64,000 bases of DNA from Kalaharituber pfeilii (lineage: Eukaryota; Ascomycota; Pezizomycetes; Pezizales; Pezizaceae), in NCBI GenBank assembly GCA_015179045.1, contig WHUZ01000141.1, positions 1 through 64,000 on the forward strand, written 5' to 3'. The notes beneath the pieces are model-generated. The model was not told the DNA's origin. It searched no databases and saw only the letters and a program-made list of their open reading frames with translations. Below, piece after piece: positions 11,240 to 20,550 of this stretch; positions within the stretch are counted from its first letter, which is position 1, and each line of letters opens with the position of its first letter. The position numbers and the translations under genes were made by a program.

Positions 11240-12184
11240 TTTTTTTTTTTTTTTATATCTTTACTCGCTTGCCGCCCCTGTCGGCTATGGCGAGGTTAAT
11301 TACATAGGAGAAGAATTAAGAAAAGGGAAATAACGTGTTGAGCTCCCCGATTAATGGAAAAGGAAGAGGAAAATTATGGATAAAGGATAAAGTAAAAGAT
11401 AAAGTAAAACTGATGTTTAGGACCAGGCCTAGCTGAGTAAGTTTACTATTGTGCCCTCCCCTTCTTTGTCTCCCGGCTCCTTTGTCTCCGCCCTCCCTGG
11501 CCATTTTCTCTTCCAGACCCTGCATCTCTCCCATATGTGCGACGTCGTTTATTCTTCTTCCCCGCACCATCGGCACTCCGGGGAGTCGTCTTTTCCGATC
11601 CTGAACCTCCAGGACTTTAGTCCTTTCCCTCCTAGTAGACCTCTGTTACGGATTGCAACCGACCGTTTGCAAACCGTTGCACCAAAAGGTAGAACTACCG
11701 GTACCACCCGGTAGTGCGGTCGGTATATATAGGAGTATCCGTACGGGCCAGTCAGCGACTCGCTTACGTTTGCGCACGTGGTCAAGGATCTTGGCTCCCT
11801 TAGACGTCCACACGTACTAGTAATCAGCTTCCCTCTGCCGCCATGGCACGCCAAGCCGTGACAACCTCCCAGGGTTCCTGTCAGGATCCCCAGTCGCTGG
11901 AGTGGCCAGTGCCTCAGACCTAGGCGGTTCCTTTCTTCGGCTCTCTGGGACCTGGCCTCCATCCGGATTCCGGCTTCCGTACGACTTCTTTCTGGTATTG
12001 GATCATGGCGCCGATCTCGCCGCTCGGTCTGCATTCTCGTTGCCCTGTACTCCGATGTGTGCTTTGACCCACATTATCGCTACGTCCAGCTCTACCCGGT
12101 CTATTCTTGCTTCCCATGCTTCTCTTACCCTTCGTGCCGCTCCTCCGGGGGTGGGCCTACCTCCGGCTATGTGCGCGATGCTCA
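11240..12184 (-). mobile_element. LINE family B, 5'-truncated copy (RNase H end)
   Basis: Poly(T) at 11240-11254 and the reversed family B tail (GGCTATGGCGAGG and the GCCGCC block) mark the 3' end. Reading right to left, the coding part has RNase H (VAIMWVKAHIGVQGNENADR) at about 12090-12030 and a terminal finger (GKDDSPECRWCGEEE) near 11570. A 220-bp solo LTR splits it at 11644. Frameshifts are present. The 5' end abuts a hairpin element at 12185. Confidence 0.75.
11644..11863 (-). repeat. 220-bp solo LTR (TGTCACGG family)
   Basis: Ends TGTTACGG and CCGTGACA, with the 5-bp target duplication ACCTC (11639-11643 and 11864-11868). A near-identical copy in the opposite orientation lies at 41812-42031. 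The LTR contains a CTATATATACCGACC promoter-like box. No internal region of this element is in the window. Confidence 0.9.
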
Positions 12185-12320
12185 ATATCATAGCCAATGA
12201 GTTATTACAGGAAACGCAACATGTAATTCTAGTGCAGACTTAGGGGAGGGTGCGTCCTGAGTCTGCACTAGAATTATAGTACATGTTACGTTTCCTGTGA
12301 TAACCCATTAACTATGATAT
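12185..12320. repeat. Hairpin MITE-like inverted repeat
   Basis: Two arms of about 58 bp (starting ATATCATAGCCAATGAGTTA, including ACAGGAAACGCAACATG and TTCTAGTGCAGACT) face each other across a loop of about 12 nt. There are a few mismatches and a 4-bp insertion in one arm. It abuts the truncated LINE-B end. It is probably a small foldback transposon; no target duplication could be assigned. Confidence 0.65.
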
Positions 12321-12893
12321 TACTTCTGACCTAGGTCCGCTGATTTGCCTAGCGTTCTACAAGCTCCACCCCAGTCGATGCACACTGCCTTACTGGGCCT
12401 TTGTTTTTTACCACCTTAAAAAAGGTTCAGCAACAGCAGGTGCAAACTCTTGATGAAGATCGGGTTGTCACTCATGGAGAAACTGTTGTCTGAGCTAGCT
12501 GCGTTGCCATTCGCTCATGCAGTTGCACATAACATGCTGAGTCTTCGGAGGACAGAGTGCTGAAATGCTTGTTCATCTTGCATGTAGATGGCTTGATAAA
12601 TTGAATACCATACATCGCCTCTCACGCATATGCATAAGCCTGGCATGTGATCTGAAGGCCTGTGCACTCCCCTGTCGATACCGTACAGTCCCTGCAGACA
12701 CGGTACAGTCCCCTGTAGACACCCCTGCAACCGGACAGACTAGCCTGCCCCGTACATTGCATGATGGCAGAACTGCGGCCGGTACCTTACCGTCAACCGT
12801 TGCCAACTACCTACCACAGAGGTGAGCTGCTGACGCAGCGCACGCATATGCATTCAGCTCCATCACAATGGCCAGCCCAGTCAATTGAGCATC

Positions 12894-14346
12894 GACGGAC
12901 AACCACCTCGACAGGACGAGCGTTTGGAAGCGACTCCGCAACCACAACGTTCCCTCCAGCGAAACATACATAGATCGAAAGCACTCGCCGCGCTGAGTAT
13001 TTCTATCTAATTTTTAATCCAAAATACCTGCTCCCTCAAGTTTCCCCCGTGGGGTGAAGTTTCGAGGAAAACGCTCAGCTCCCCGCTCCGTCGCCACATT
13101 AACCGGCGCCAAGACCCAATAGGAGGCCCCGAACCACCACCCACTGACCGATAAAATGCCGAAAGGCAAGAAGCATCAGAGGACCGCCTCCCCGACGCCG
13201 CCCCTCTGCTCCCTCCCCAGTGGAGAACCACCCTCCCCCTCCTCTACATCTAACTCCCAGCTTAAACTACGCGCATCACTGGGACCTCACGGTCAAGACG
13301 CTGAGAGAGGCGGGCATCGGTTGGACTGGGGTGCTCGCCTCCCTGTGGAAGCTCAGGGCAAAGAGCGACCATGCCCCAACATACGGCTCAATCCTGGCCG
13401 TAAGATTTGACGAGGATGGGGTGCTGGCATACGGTGGAGAACCTGACGCCCCCCGCCCCACGTGGCTTGCCACCAGCCTCCCCCCCCCACGTTGGGCTTT
13501 AGCCCCATCGTCACCATAGACACGGAGCCGGAGGAGCCTGCACCTGCACCACCACAACTGGGGCTCAGCCCCATCGAGAACATAGACACGCCACCGGAAG
13601 ACCCCAAACCAGAAACCCCCGGTCTCCAATACTACGAGCTACTGTCGGAGGAACCCCTCCCGAGGCAGTAGCACCCAAGACTCCGACCAAAACGAGGAAA
13701 AGGAAAGGCAGACAGCCGTCGCCGCAAGAGCCATACCAGGAAAAAAGACAGCTGAACGATAAAGAAGCCAAAAAAATCGCCACCTCCCTCCGGTCAACAC
13801 GGTGGCCCCCCAGCCGCCCCCACCCGATCCCCGACCCCGAACCAACACCGAAAGACCCACAGCCCGCCGCCCCAAGACCGCAACCCCCGCCCCAAGAACA
13901 ACAGACAACCCCCGACCACAAAACACGGCATCGTGATACACGGCGTTGCCCTGAGAAGAGACTTAGAAAAGGTCAGGAGATGGCTGGAGACAGATAATAA
14001 GGAATTAGGCAAGACTACGGGCATCCGATGGTTGCGGAAAAAGACAATCTTGATGGAGGAAGAGAAAAAGACAAGCTCGGTGGTGGTATTGTATTTAGAG
14101 ACACCGAAGGTTGCTGGGAAGGTCAGACTCGGGGACGATGGTTACGGACAGAGATCTACGAGCCAAATCGAGGAAGGAAGTGAACAGGTTCGGAGACAGA
14201 CTGCTTACCACCCGCAAAACGTACGAGAGCCGCGGGCACTACATGTATCTAAACTTTTCTTTTCGTTCCTTTCGTTACTTTAATATACACCTCGCCATAG
14301 CCCATAGGGCGGCATGCGAGTAATGAAATAAAAAAAAAAAAAAAAA
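12894..14346 (+). mobile_element. ORF1-only retroelement with LINE-B tail, full length
   Basis: A 1453-bp element between two copies of GTCAATTGAGCATC (12880-12893 and 14347-14360). The 3' end is the family B tail (CTCGCCATAGCCCATAGGGC, then GAGTAATGAAATAAA). The 5' end GACGGACAACCACC, then CGTTTGGAAG, resembles the first bases of the full-length LINE-A at 31744 (CACCGACAACAACTT, then GCTTGGAAG), so it looks complete at both ends. It has no endonuclease or RT region. Confidence 0.8.
13156..14205 (+). pseudogene. ORF1-like protein of the ORF1-only element, frameshifted
   Basis: Begins ATGCCGAAAGGC with a basic N-terminus (MPKGKKHQRT). It continues in shifting frames through a proline-rich linker to a C-terminal domain (GIVIHGVALRRDLEKVRRWL, then TGIRWLRKKT, then KKTSSVVVLYLE, then VRLGxRWLRTEIYEPNRGRK). 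That domain recurs in the intact protein at 32602-33552 and in the fragment at 58294-58811. It resembles the RRM/pre-zinc-knuckle region of LINE ORF1 nucleic-acid chaperones; that is inference. At least three frameshifts. Confidence 0.6.
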
Positions 14347-14360
14347 GTCAATTGAGCATC

Positions 14361-14968
14361 AACATTTCACAAAACTCGGGCTGCAGATGGTTTTGGAATT
14401 TTACCTGACCTCTAGACAGGCATACTACTGTACTATTGTTATCATGATTGCTGACAGCAGCCTGCTATTGCCGCTTCTGGAGGTTCGAATGCGGTAATCT
14501 CCGTAGAACTCCTCTTCATCCAGTGCTTACTGCATCAACTAAACCTATGGTCACTTTGTTGATCAGAGGTTGTCAGTACGAAAGAAGACTCAAACCCAGG
14601 AGGTTGGTCAGCTTTCATTAAAACACCGCACAACTGTCAACTGCCCAACACTTAGAATGAGGCATCCACTGCCTGTGCTGCAGCTAGGCTGTTATGCTTG
14701 ATTCTAAAAGAAGATCCTTAACCCCCCCGCCGGAAATTTACGATTCAGGATTGGATTTCTAAGTAAGCAGCAGGTGAGGCCGGTGAGAAATTTGGTGCGT
14801 GATCTTATCAATCCATGAGGAAATGCACTCTAAGCCCTTGGAACTGGAATCTACGAAACTGTACTCTGCAGTAGCAGCCAAGTAAGTGAGCGTACAAACC
14901 TTCTCAGTCCTCCGTTCTGCACCCGAGGTGCAAGCCGCTTACTGCCGGATGACTCGCTTTGCCGCCTC
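14361..14968. other. Unassigned sequence continuing from left of the ORF1-only element
   Basis: If the insertion at 12894-14346 is removed, a frame beginning near 12851 (MHSAPSQWPAQSIEH) runs on as QHFTKLGLQMVLEFYLTSRQ to a stop near 14495. The target was therefore an open stretch, perhaps part of the neighbouring MULE. I do not recognise the product. Nothing else is visible up to 14968. Confidence 0.35.
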
Positions 14969-14970
14969 TA

Positions 14971-15299
14971 CTAGACAGAAAAATAAGTATTTGGACAGGA
15001 GATAAATGCATATTTATGCGCCATGCAGTATTCGGCAGAAACTAGCATATTTTCGTATGCTTGGCTGGTGATAGCCATAAGACAGTCCCAATTTCGTGAT
15101 AGGGTGTCCAAATTCATTATGTAAGAAAGTATTTGGACAGCTGACGTGATGAAAGTTGGACAGCTGACATAATGAATTTGGACTTTTACACCCTATTCTT
15201 TACTGCCAAGCATACGAAAATATGCTAGTTTCTGCCGAATACTGCATGGCGCATAAATATGCATTTGTCCCCTGTCCAAATACTTATTTTTCTGTCTAG
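14971..15299. mobile_element. Foldback MITE, TA-flanked, Tc1/mariner-type
   Basis: A 329-bp element with TA on both sides (14969-14970 and 15300-15301). The termini CTAGACAGAAAAATAAGTAT and their inverse begin near-perfect arms of about 95 bp. A TA duplication with such termini fits the Tc1/mariner/pogo superfamily. No coding capacity. A short relative lies at 27187-27266. Confidence 0.85.
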
Positions 15300-15301
15300 T
15301 A

Positions 15302-15754
15302 CAGTGGACCGACCGATCGAGCGTGCTGTTTTTTGAGATGCGAAGGATTCTTTTTTCTTTTTAAAAACCTTTCTTTGTTTTTTTAGCGTGTTCATCACTT
15401 CCTCTTGAGGGTCCCGAACATATCCTATGAGCGCTATGTTCCTTGTTGGCTAAGAAACTGTTGTGATTTCGACTTGGGTAAAGTAAACTCAGTAAACCGT
15501 CTTTAAAACGCACCGGAAATTTGTAGTGTCGGTTTTTGGGAGATGAAAATTAGATCAAAAGACTCAGCTCGCTGAGGGCTTTATATAGTCAAGCGATACA
15601 AAAAAAAATTACTTACCTGAATACCTGCGAAAAGCGCTGCTCAATAGAAAAAGTCTAGATAGTTATCCGAAAATATTGAAAGGTTCATATTAGATCCGTG
15701 TCCAAGTAACCTGAAGGTGGCCCCTGAAATAGCCTCGTAACCAGCCCTCCTGCC
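15302..15754. other. No feature recognised
   Basis: Poly-pyrimidine runs around 15350-15385 and AT-rich DNA. No coding domain, repeat or structured element seen. Confidence 0.4.
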
Positions 15755-15935
15755 CCTGAAATTGCTTGAACGGCCTGAATGGCCTGGACGGCCTGGGCGG
15801 CCTGGACCGGCCTGGACCAGCCTGGGCGGCCTGGACCGGCCTGGACCAGCCTGGGCGGCCTGGACCGGCCTGGACCAGCCTGGGCGGCCTGGACCGGCCT
15901 GGACCGGCCTGGTCGGCGGCCTGGCCGGTTGGGAA
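15755..15935. repeat. GGCC-rich minisatellite
   Basis: Tandem CCTGGACCGG-type decamers organised in a 29-bp higher unit (CCTGGGCGG, CCTGGACCGG, CCTGGACCAG). It yields collagen-like Gly/Pro frames on both strands that I do not consider real. Related tracts occur at 29235-29335, 30640-30800 and 30880-31080. Confidence 0.8.
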
Positions 15936-15949
15936 CACTGCTCAATAGC

Positions 15950-18900
15950 TATGCTCACCTCCGCCGCTTACAGTTCCACCACATATTCCGCATGCTCCTC
16001 AACGGCAGTCTCTTTGCTGCCCCTGTCGCTGACCGTCTCCGGCAACCTTTCTCCAGCGCCACGGGACGGCGCCCTGGGTTTTGGATTTAGGAACCGGGAC
16101 AGGTATTTGGGCTATAGATGTAGCGGACGAGTTCCCGAATCCAGAAGTGGTGGCAAACGATTTGAGTCCAATACAACCTTCTAACGTGCCGTTCAATGTG
16201 ACGTTTGAGGTGGATGATATTGAAAGTAGGTTGAACCTTTTTTTGTTTTCGTATGGAGGGGATTTATGTCTTGCGGAGGACTTGGACCTGGCTTAGGCGA
16301 CTACTTCAGTAACGGGCCGCTAGCGTTCAATGACGTGATGCCCGCTCAGATATTGTATCTTGTATACATTGGCAAGCCAAGCCTTTCTAGAGCCTTATAT
16401 TTCTGGTTCTCAGAATCATTAGAACGCTTATATTTGTTCCCCCTTAGGTCCTTGGCCCTACTCATTATCAAAATCCTTCGACTTCATACATTGCCGGACG
16501 TTGGGCGGGTAAGCATTGTTCCCCCTTATCAATCACTAGAGTGCTTCACCTAGAAACCGATCATCACCGGGAAACCGATCAAGTCCATTAACTTACATAC
16601 AGAGCTGCTGTGAATGCAAATGACACTCAAGTGGCCTCAAATTAAAGCCAGAGCATGGGAGAACATAGTAAATTATTTTCTGCACTTTCTTTTCCCAGCT
16701 TGTCGCATCTGAGGGGTGATATATACTGGAATATATGCAACCCTATTCTAGCGTATACTTTTGAGTCACCATATGTGAATGAGATTACCTGAGGCCTTTG
16801 CATCTCAATATATCCTCTATTGCTTATGCTAAGTAAGTATACCAAGTTTTGTGATCATTGGACTTATCAGAACAGAGTTACTGCCACGTCAAAAAATACA
16901 TTTTCGCTTACTTAGATTGATAGCCGTATTGAGGTATTATTTGATGAGAAAGATGCACAGAGACTCTGTAAAGCTATATAATTGTAATACACGCATAGGG
17001 AAATGTGTTCTGAATAGATTGCAGCATTGACAAATAGTCGGGGTAGTTGAGCACTACAAGATATACATATATGTAAAACCCTAACCCCCTCACATAGTAC
17101 GTAGTAGTGTATGTCAATATGGGTCACTAGAGGTTTAGAAACATGCCTTAGCACTGTCATGCTATTCCTTGTAAGCTTATATAGGATATACATGACTCCA
17201 TTAGATCCTATAGGACTACTATAACCGCACCAGTGAGTAAGTATCGAATGTGTATTATAAGCAGTGAATAATATACATATTATACTTATAGAACTAATAC
17301 CTATGAGATACATGGCAGTAGAAATAAGTTCAGTAGTCAAGTCTCATATTGTCCTTAATGTAATATAATTCCGTATAGTATAGACCCTTATTAGTATAGA
17401 AATGAATACTTCAACAGTATAAGTAATAAAGATAGTACACACAGAGAATTAACCTCTACCAAGTGAAAAAGAAACTTGACTAGCAATTCTAACTAGTTCT
17501 TCTTAGCAGTTCATATCACCTTTATGATAGCAACACATTTTAGTGCTGTCACATAGCGCATGCATGGTATATACATATGCATATATATTCGATATGTAGT
17601 GCTCATTCTGAGTCAGCCCTTTAGTACCCCATCGAGTGGTAGCAGTGCCGGTGATAGTACATGAAGCTAGCAGACTATGTTTCCGAACCTCTAGTGACCC
17701 ATATTGGCATACACTACTACGTACTATGTGAGGGGGTTAGGATTTTACATATATGTATATCTTGTAGTGCTCAACTACCCCGACTATTTGTCAATGCTGC
17801 AATCTATTCAGAACACATTTCCCTATGCGTGTATTACAATTATATAGCTTTACAGAGTCTCTGTGCATCTTTCTCATCAAATAATACCTCAATACGGCTA
17901 TCAATCTAAGTAAGCGAAAATGTATTTTTTGACGTGGCAGTAACTCTGTTCTGATAAGTCCAATGATCACAAAACTTGGTATACTTACTTAGCATAAGCA
18001 ATAGAGGATATATTGAGATGCAAAGGCCTCAGGTAATCTCATTCACATATGGTGACTCAAAAGTATACGCTAGAATAGGGTTGCATATATTCCAGTATAT
18101 ATCACCCCTCAGATGCGACAAGCTGGGAAAAGAAAGTGCAGAAAATAATTTACTATGTTCTCCCATGCTCTGGCTTTAATTTGAGGCCACTTGAGTGTCA
18201 TTTGCATTCACAGCAGCTCTGTATGTAAGTTAATGGACTTGATCGGTTTCCCGGTGATGATCGGTTTCTAGGTGAAGCACTCTATCCGTTGAGAAAGCTG
18301 ATTGGGATGTTAATGATAGAGCAATATCAAATTGGCAGGCACTGTACCAGAACGCCTATAAGTAAGTCTAGACTCTAGACTCTGTGAGCAAGAAGTTTTG
18401 CATTGATGTTGATTTACGTCGTTGATATAGTCATCTGACTCCCGGTGGGTGGTTCGAGGTCACAGAACGTACGGGCTCCTCCTTAAGATTGTTCCATCTT
18501 TCCTCAGCTATCTCGACGATACTAACCCCAGGACCAGTGCGCATGCGATTCGACTCCGACCTCCCCGGCTGCGAGAATTCCACCGCGCGCGAGATCACCC
18601 ACCTCTACATCCGCGCTCTAGCTCTCATAGGCAAACAAGCCGAGGTCGCGCACCTCCACCGCAAATGGATGATTGACGCCGGCTTCGTCAACGTGACAGA
18701 GCGTCTTGCACGCATCCCCAGCTCCCCCTGCCCAGAGACAAGAGGTTAAAGGAGCTGGGTTACTACCATATGCACAATCTAATTGACGCAATAGATTCGT
18801 ATGGAATAGCACCACTAACCAGGATCTTGGGGATGGAAAGGGTCGCAGCGGAGGTGTTGTTGGCAGGGGCAAGGGCGGAGATTAGGAATAAAAAGAACAA

Positions 18901-19074
18901 TTGGTATTCGGTTGTGTAAGTTCAACTCCCTCGGGTCCTTAACCCCGCAAACTGAATTGCCAATGGTACGTAGCTAACCAGATCCCTTTGCAGACATTTC
19001 GTTTTTGGTCAGAAGCCAGAAACATCCACCGGTAGCAGCACGTACTCGCTAAATTCCAATAACCCACATTCTTG
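15950..19074 (+). pseudogene. SAM-dependent methyltransferase (UMTA/LaeA-like) pseudogene
   Basis: The family transfers methyl groups from S-adenosylmethionine, usually in secondary metabolism. Recognisable parts are an N-terminal helix (RLQFHHIFRMLLNGSLFAAP, about 15966-16025), the SAM-binding motif I ([20 protein letters not shown], about 16082-16145), then NDLSPIQP and FEVDDIE. A 1744-bp transposon follows. Beyond it are ISNWQALYQNAY, an intron at 18362-18430, LTPGGWFEVTER, WMIDAGFVNVTERLARIP, RLKELGYYHMHNL, an intron at 18916-18993 (GTAAGT donor, GCTAAC branch, CAG acceptor) and the terminal VHFVFGQKPE. Frameshifts near 16080 and 18740 plus the insertion make it a pseudogene. The true N-terminus is lost to the minisatellite. 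Confidence 0.8.
16539..18282. mobile_element. Foldback transposon with ~600-bp inverted arms, inserted in the methyltransferase
   Basis: A 1744-bp element with TA on both sides (16537-16538 and 18283-18284) and termini GAGTGCTTCACCTAGAAACC. The left arm, to about 17140, and the right arm, from about 17675, are almost identical in inverse orientation, around a spacer of about 535 bp. No transposase is visible: frames in the arms are mirror copies of each other without known motifs. TA duplication suggests mobilisation by a Tc1/mariner-type enzyme. Confidence 0.85.
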
Positions 19075-19113
19075 ATTTCACACTCATTACCCATAATCAA
19101 TCCCTGAACATCA

Positions 19114-19415
19114 AGAAGAAGCAGGAGGAGGGAAGTAAGGCAGCAAAGGTAGTGGATAAGGGGAAGGGGAAGGAAGTAGAAAAGGAGACCGGAGTCAGGT
19201 TCTCATTAGAAAACTGGGATGAGGAGGCAGCAAGGCTAGGGTTGGGGGGTTTTTTGAGAGAGAGAAAGGGGGGAGAGAGAATGGAGATTGACTCAAGAAG
19301 TGATATGGAGGGATCAATACATCGACCCACCATCAAGCTGGGAGACCTGTTTGGGAGTGCGCCTCAGGATGGGTGGGAGGCTGAGAGCAGTGGAGTACCA
19401 GACGCATTATGGTGA
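19114..19415 (+). pseudogene. LINE-A ORF1 C-terminal end
   Basis: Encodes the basic/acidic tail of ORF1 (KKKQEEGSKAAK, then MEIDSRSDMEGSIH, then LGDLFGSAPQDGWEAESSGV), ending LW and TGA at 19413-19415. The stop overlaps the ORF2 start in ATGGTGA (19409-19415), exactly as in the full-length copy. The upstream part with zinc knuckles is missing through 5' truncation. Confidence 0.8.
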
Positions 19416-19673
19416 AGGTAGGATACCTGAACGTAGGAGGGGGTAGTGCGGTAGGCCATGTATGGAGGGAGAATATTTTCAAGGAAGGGTGGGACTTGGG
19501 TTTTGAGGGAGAAGTTTGGAAGAGGAAGGAGGAGTCAGGGTGGAAGACAGGAACTCACCCAGGGCTGAAGAGAAGAGGGGAAGTAGGGGCGGGGACCAGG
19601 GTAGTAGGATGGGAAAGAGGAGGGAGAAGGTATGGGGAGGGGAGAAGGGGGGGGACAATGTTGTGTGGGATAG

Positions 19674-20550
19674 TGTCACAGCTCACGCCCTACAGTCTCC
19701 GCACATCAAGCCACGACCGCCGGCAAGCCGTGACCGCCTCCTGCCAACAGCCGGCAAGCTCATAGAACCGGCTAGCTACATGTAGCTAGCAACCTGTAGC
19801 TAGCAACCTGCCAGTATAGCCCGCCTGCCAGTACAGCCCGCCTGCCAGTATAGCCCGCCTGCCAGTATAGTCCACCTGCTAGTATAGCCCGCCTGCTAGT
19901 ACAGCCCGCCTGCTAGTATAGCCCGCCTGCCAATACAGCCCGCCTGCCAGTATAGCCCGCCTGCCAGTACAGCCCGCCTACTAGTATAGTCCGCCTGCTA
20001 GTATAGCCTGCCTGCCAGTACGAGCAGTCTGCTAGTATAGCCCGCCTGCCAGTACAGCCCGCCTGCTAGTATAGCCCGCCTGCCAGTACAGCCCGCCTGC
20101 TAGTATCGCCGCCTGCCAGTATCGCCCGCCTGCCATGAAAACTCTGCCTTCACCACTCTGTTCTTACTTCTGCCCTCGTCGCTGCTTCTACCTTTGTATT
20201 ATGCTTCTCAGGTAATGAACCTATCATGTATATATAGGCTCTATCTTGCGCTCATGTAAATAGTTCCTTCTCTCCTTGTCTGTTGTCTTGTCTTCTTAAT
20301 AGACCCATATGGTTCCTCGCAGTCTATATGTTCTTGTTATTCTCGTCAATCCCTAGATCCAATTCAGTACTTGGTCTTCTCTGCCTTTTCACCATAGCCT
20401 GCCATCGCCGTTGAACTGGAACCTCTGAACTGCTCCTGTCAAGCCTCTCCTGTCAAGTTTGTCAGGCCTCTGCCATTCAGCGCTTGCAAAACTACTGTTA
20501 CCCTGAACCGGTCGTATCCCTTAGCAGCACCAGCTTGCCGCCGCGTGACA
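19674..20550 (+). repeat. 877-bp solo LTR containing a minisatellite
   Basis: Begins TGTCACAGCTCACGCC and ends CGCGTGACA, with the target duplication GATAG (19669-19673 and 20551-20555). A TATATATAGGCTCTATC promoter-like box lies near 20228. A shorter inverted relative lies at 44706-45198. The length difference is due largely to the internal 17-bp repeat. Confidence 0.9.
19795..20138 (+). repeat. 17-bp minisatellite inside an LTR
   Basis: About twenty copies of CCTGCCAGTATAGCCCG with C/T variation (CTAGTATAG, CCAGTACAG). The related LTR at 44706-45198 has only about six such units, so the array length varies between LTR copies. Confidence 0.9.

Larger units (their letters stand above)
10436..12770. 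mobile_element. Palindromic MULE-like deletion derivative with nested insertions
   Basis: Both ends carry the same inverted motif family: GACTAGCCTGCCCGGTTGCA plus a GGGGTGTCTGCCAGGGACTG segment at about 10482-10550, matched in reverse at about 12680-12756. Inside, a 250-bp inverted pair (about 10984-11233 against 12338-12590) flanks a LINE-B copy and a hairpin. No target duplication could be fixed, so the outer limits are approximate. Confidence 0.45.

Noticed and set aside
15641..16184. Collagen-like Gly-Pro frames on both strands
   Set aside because: Produced by the GGCCTGGACC minisatellite; the only real coding signal nearby is the methyltransferase start.
16642..18179. Mirror-image frames of 67 and 82-142 codons in the foldback element
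   Set aside because: Identical in both arms, no motifs, no start context; they simply reflect the inverted repeat.
19795..20138. CRISPR-like regular repeats
   Set aside because: Units are contiguous with no unique spacers, and the genome is eukaryotic.
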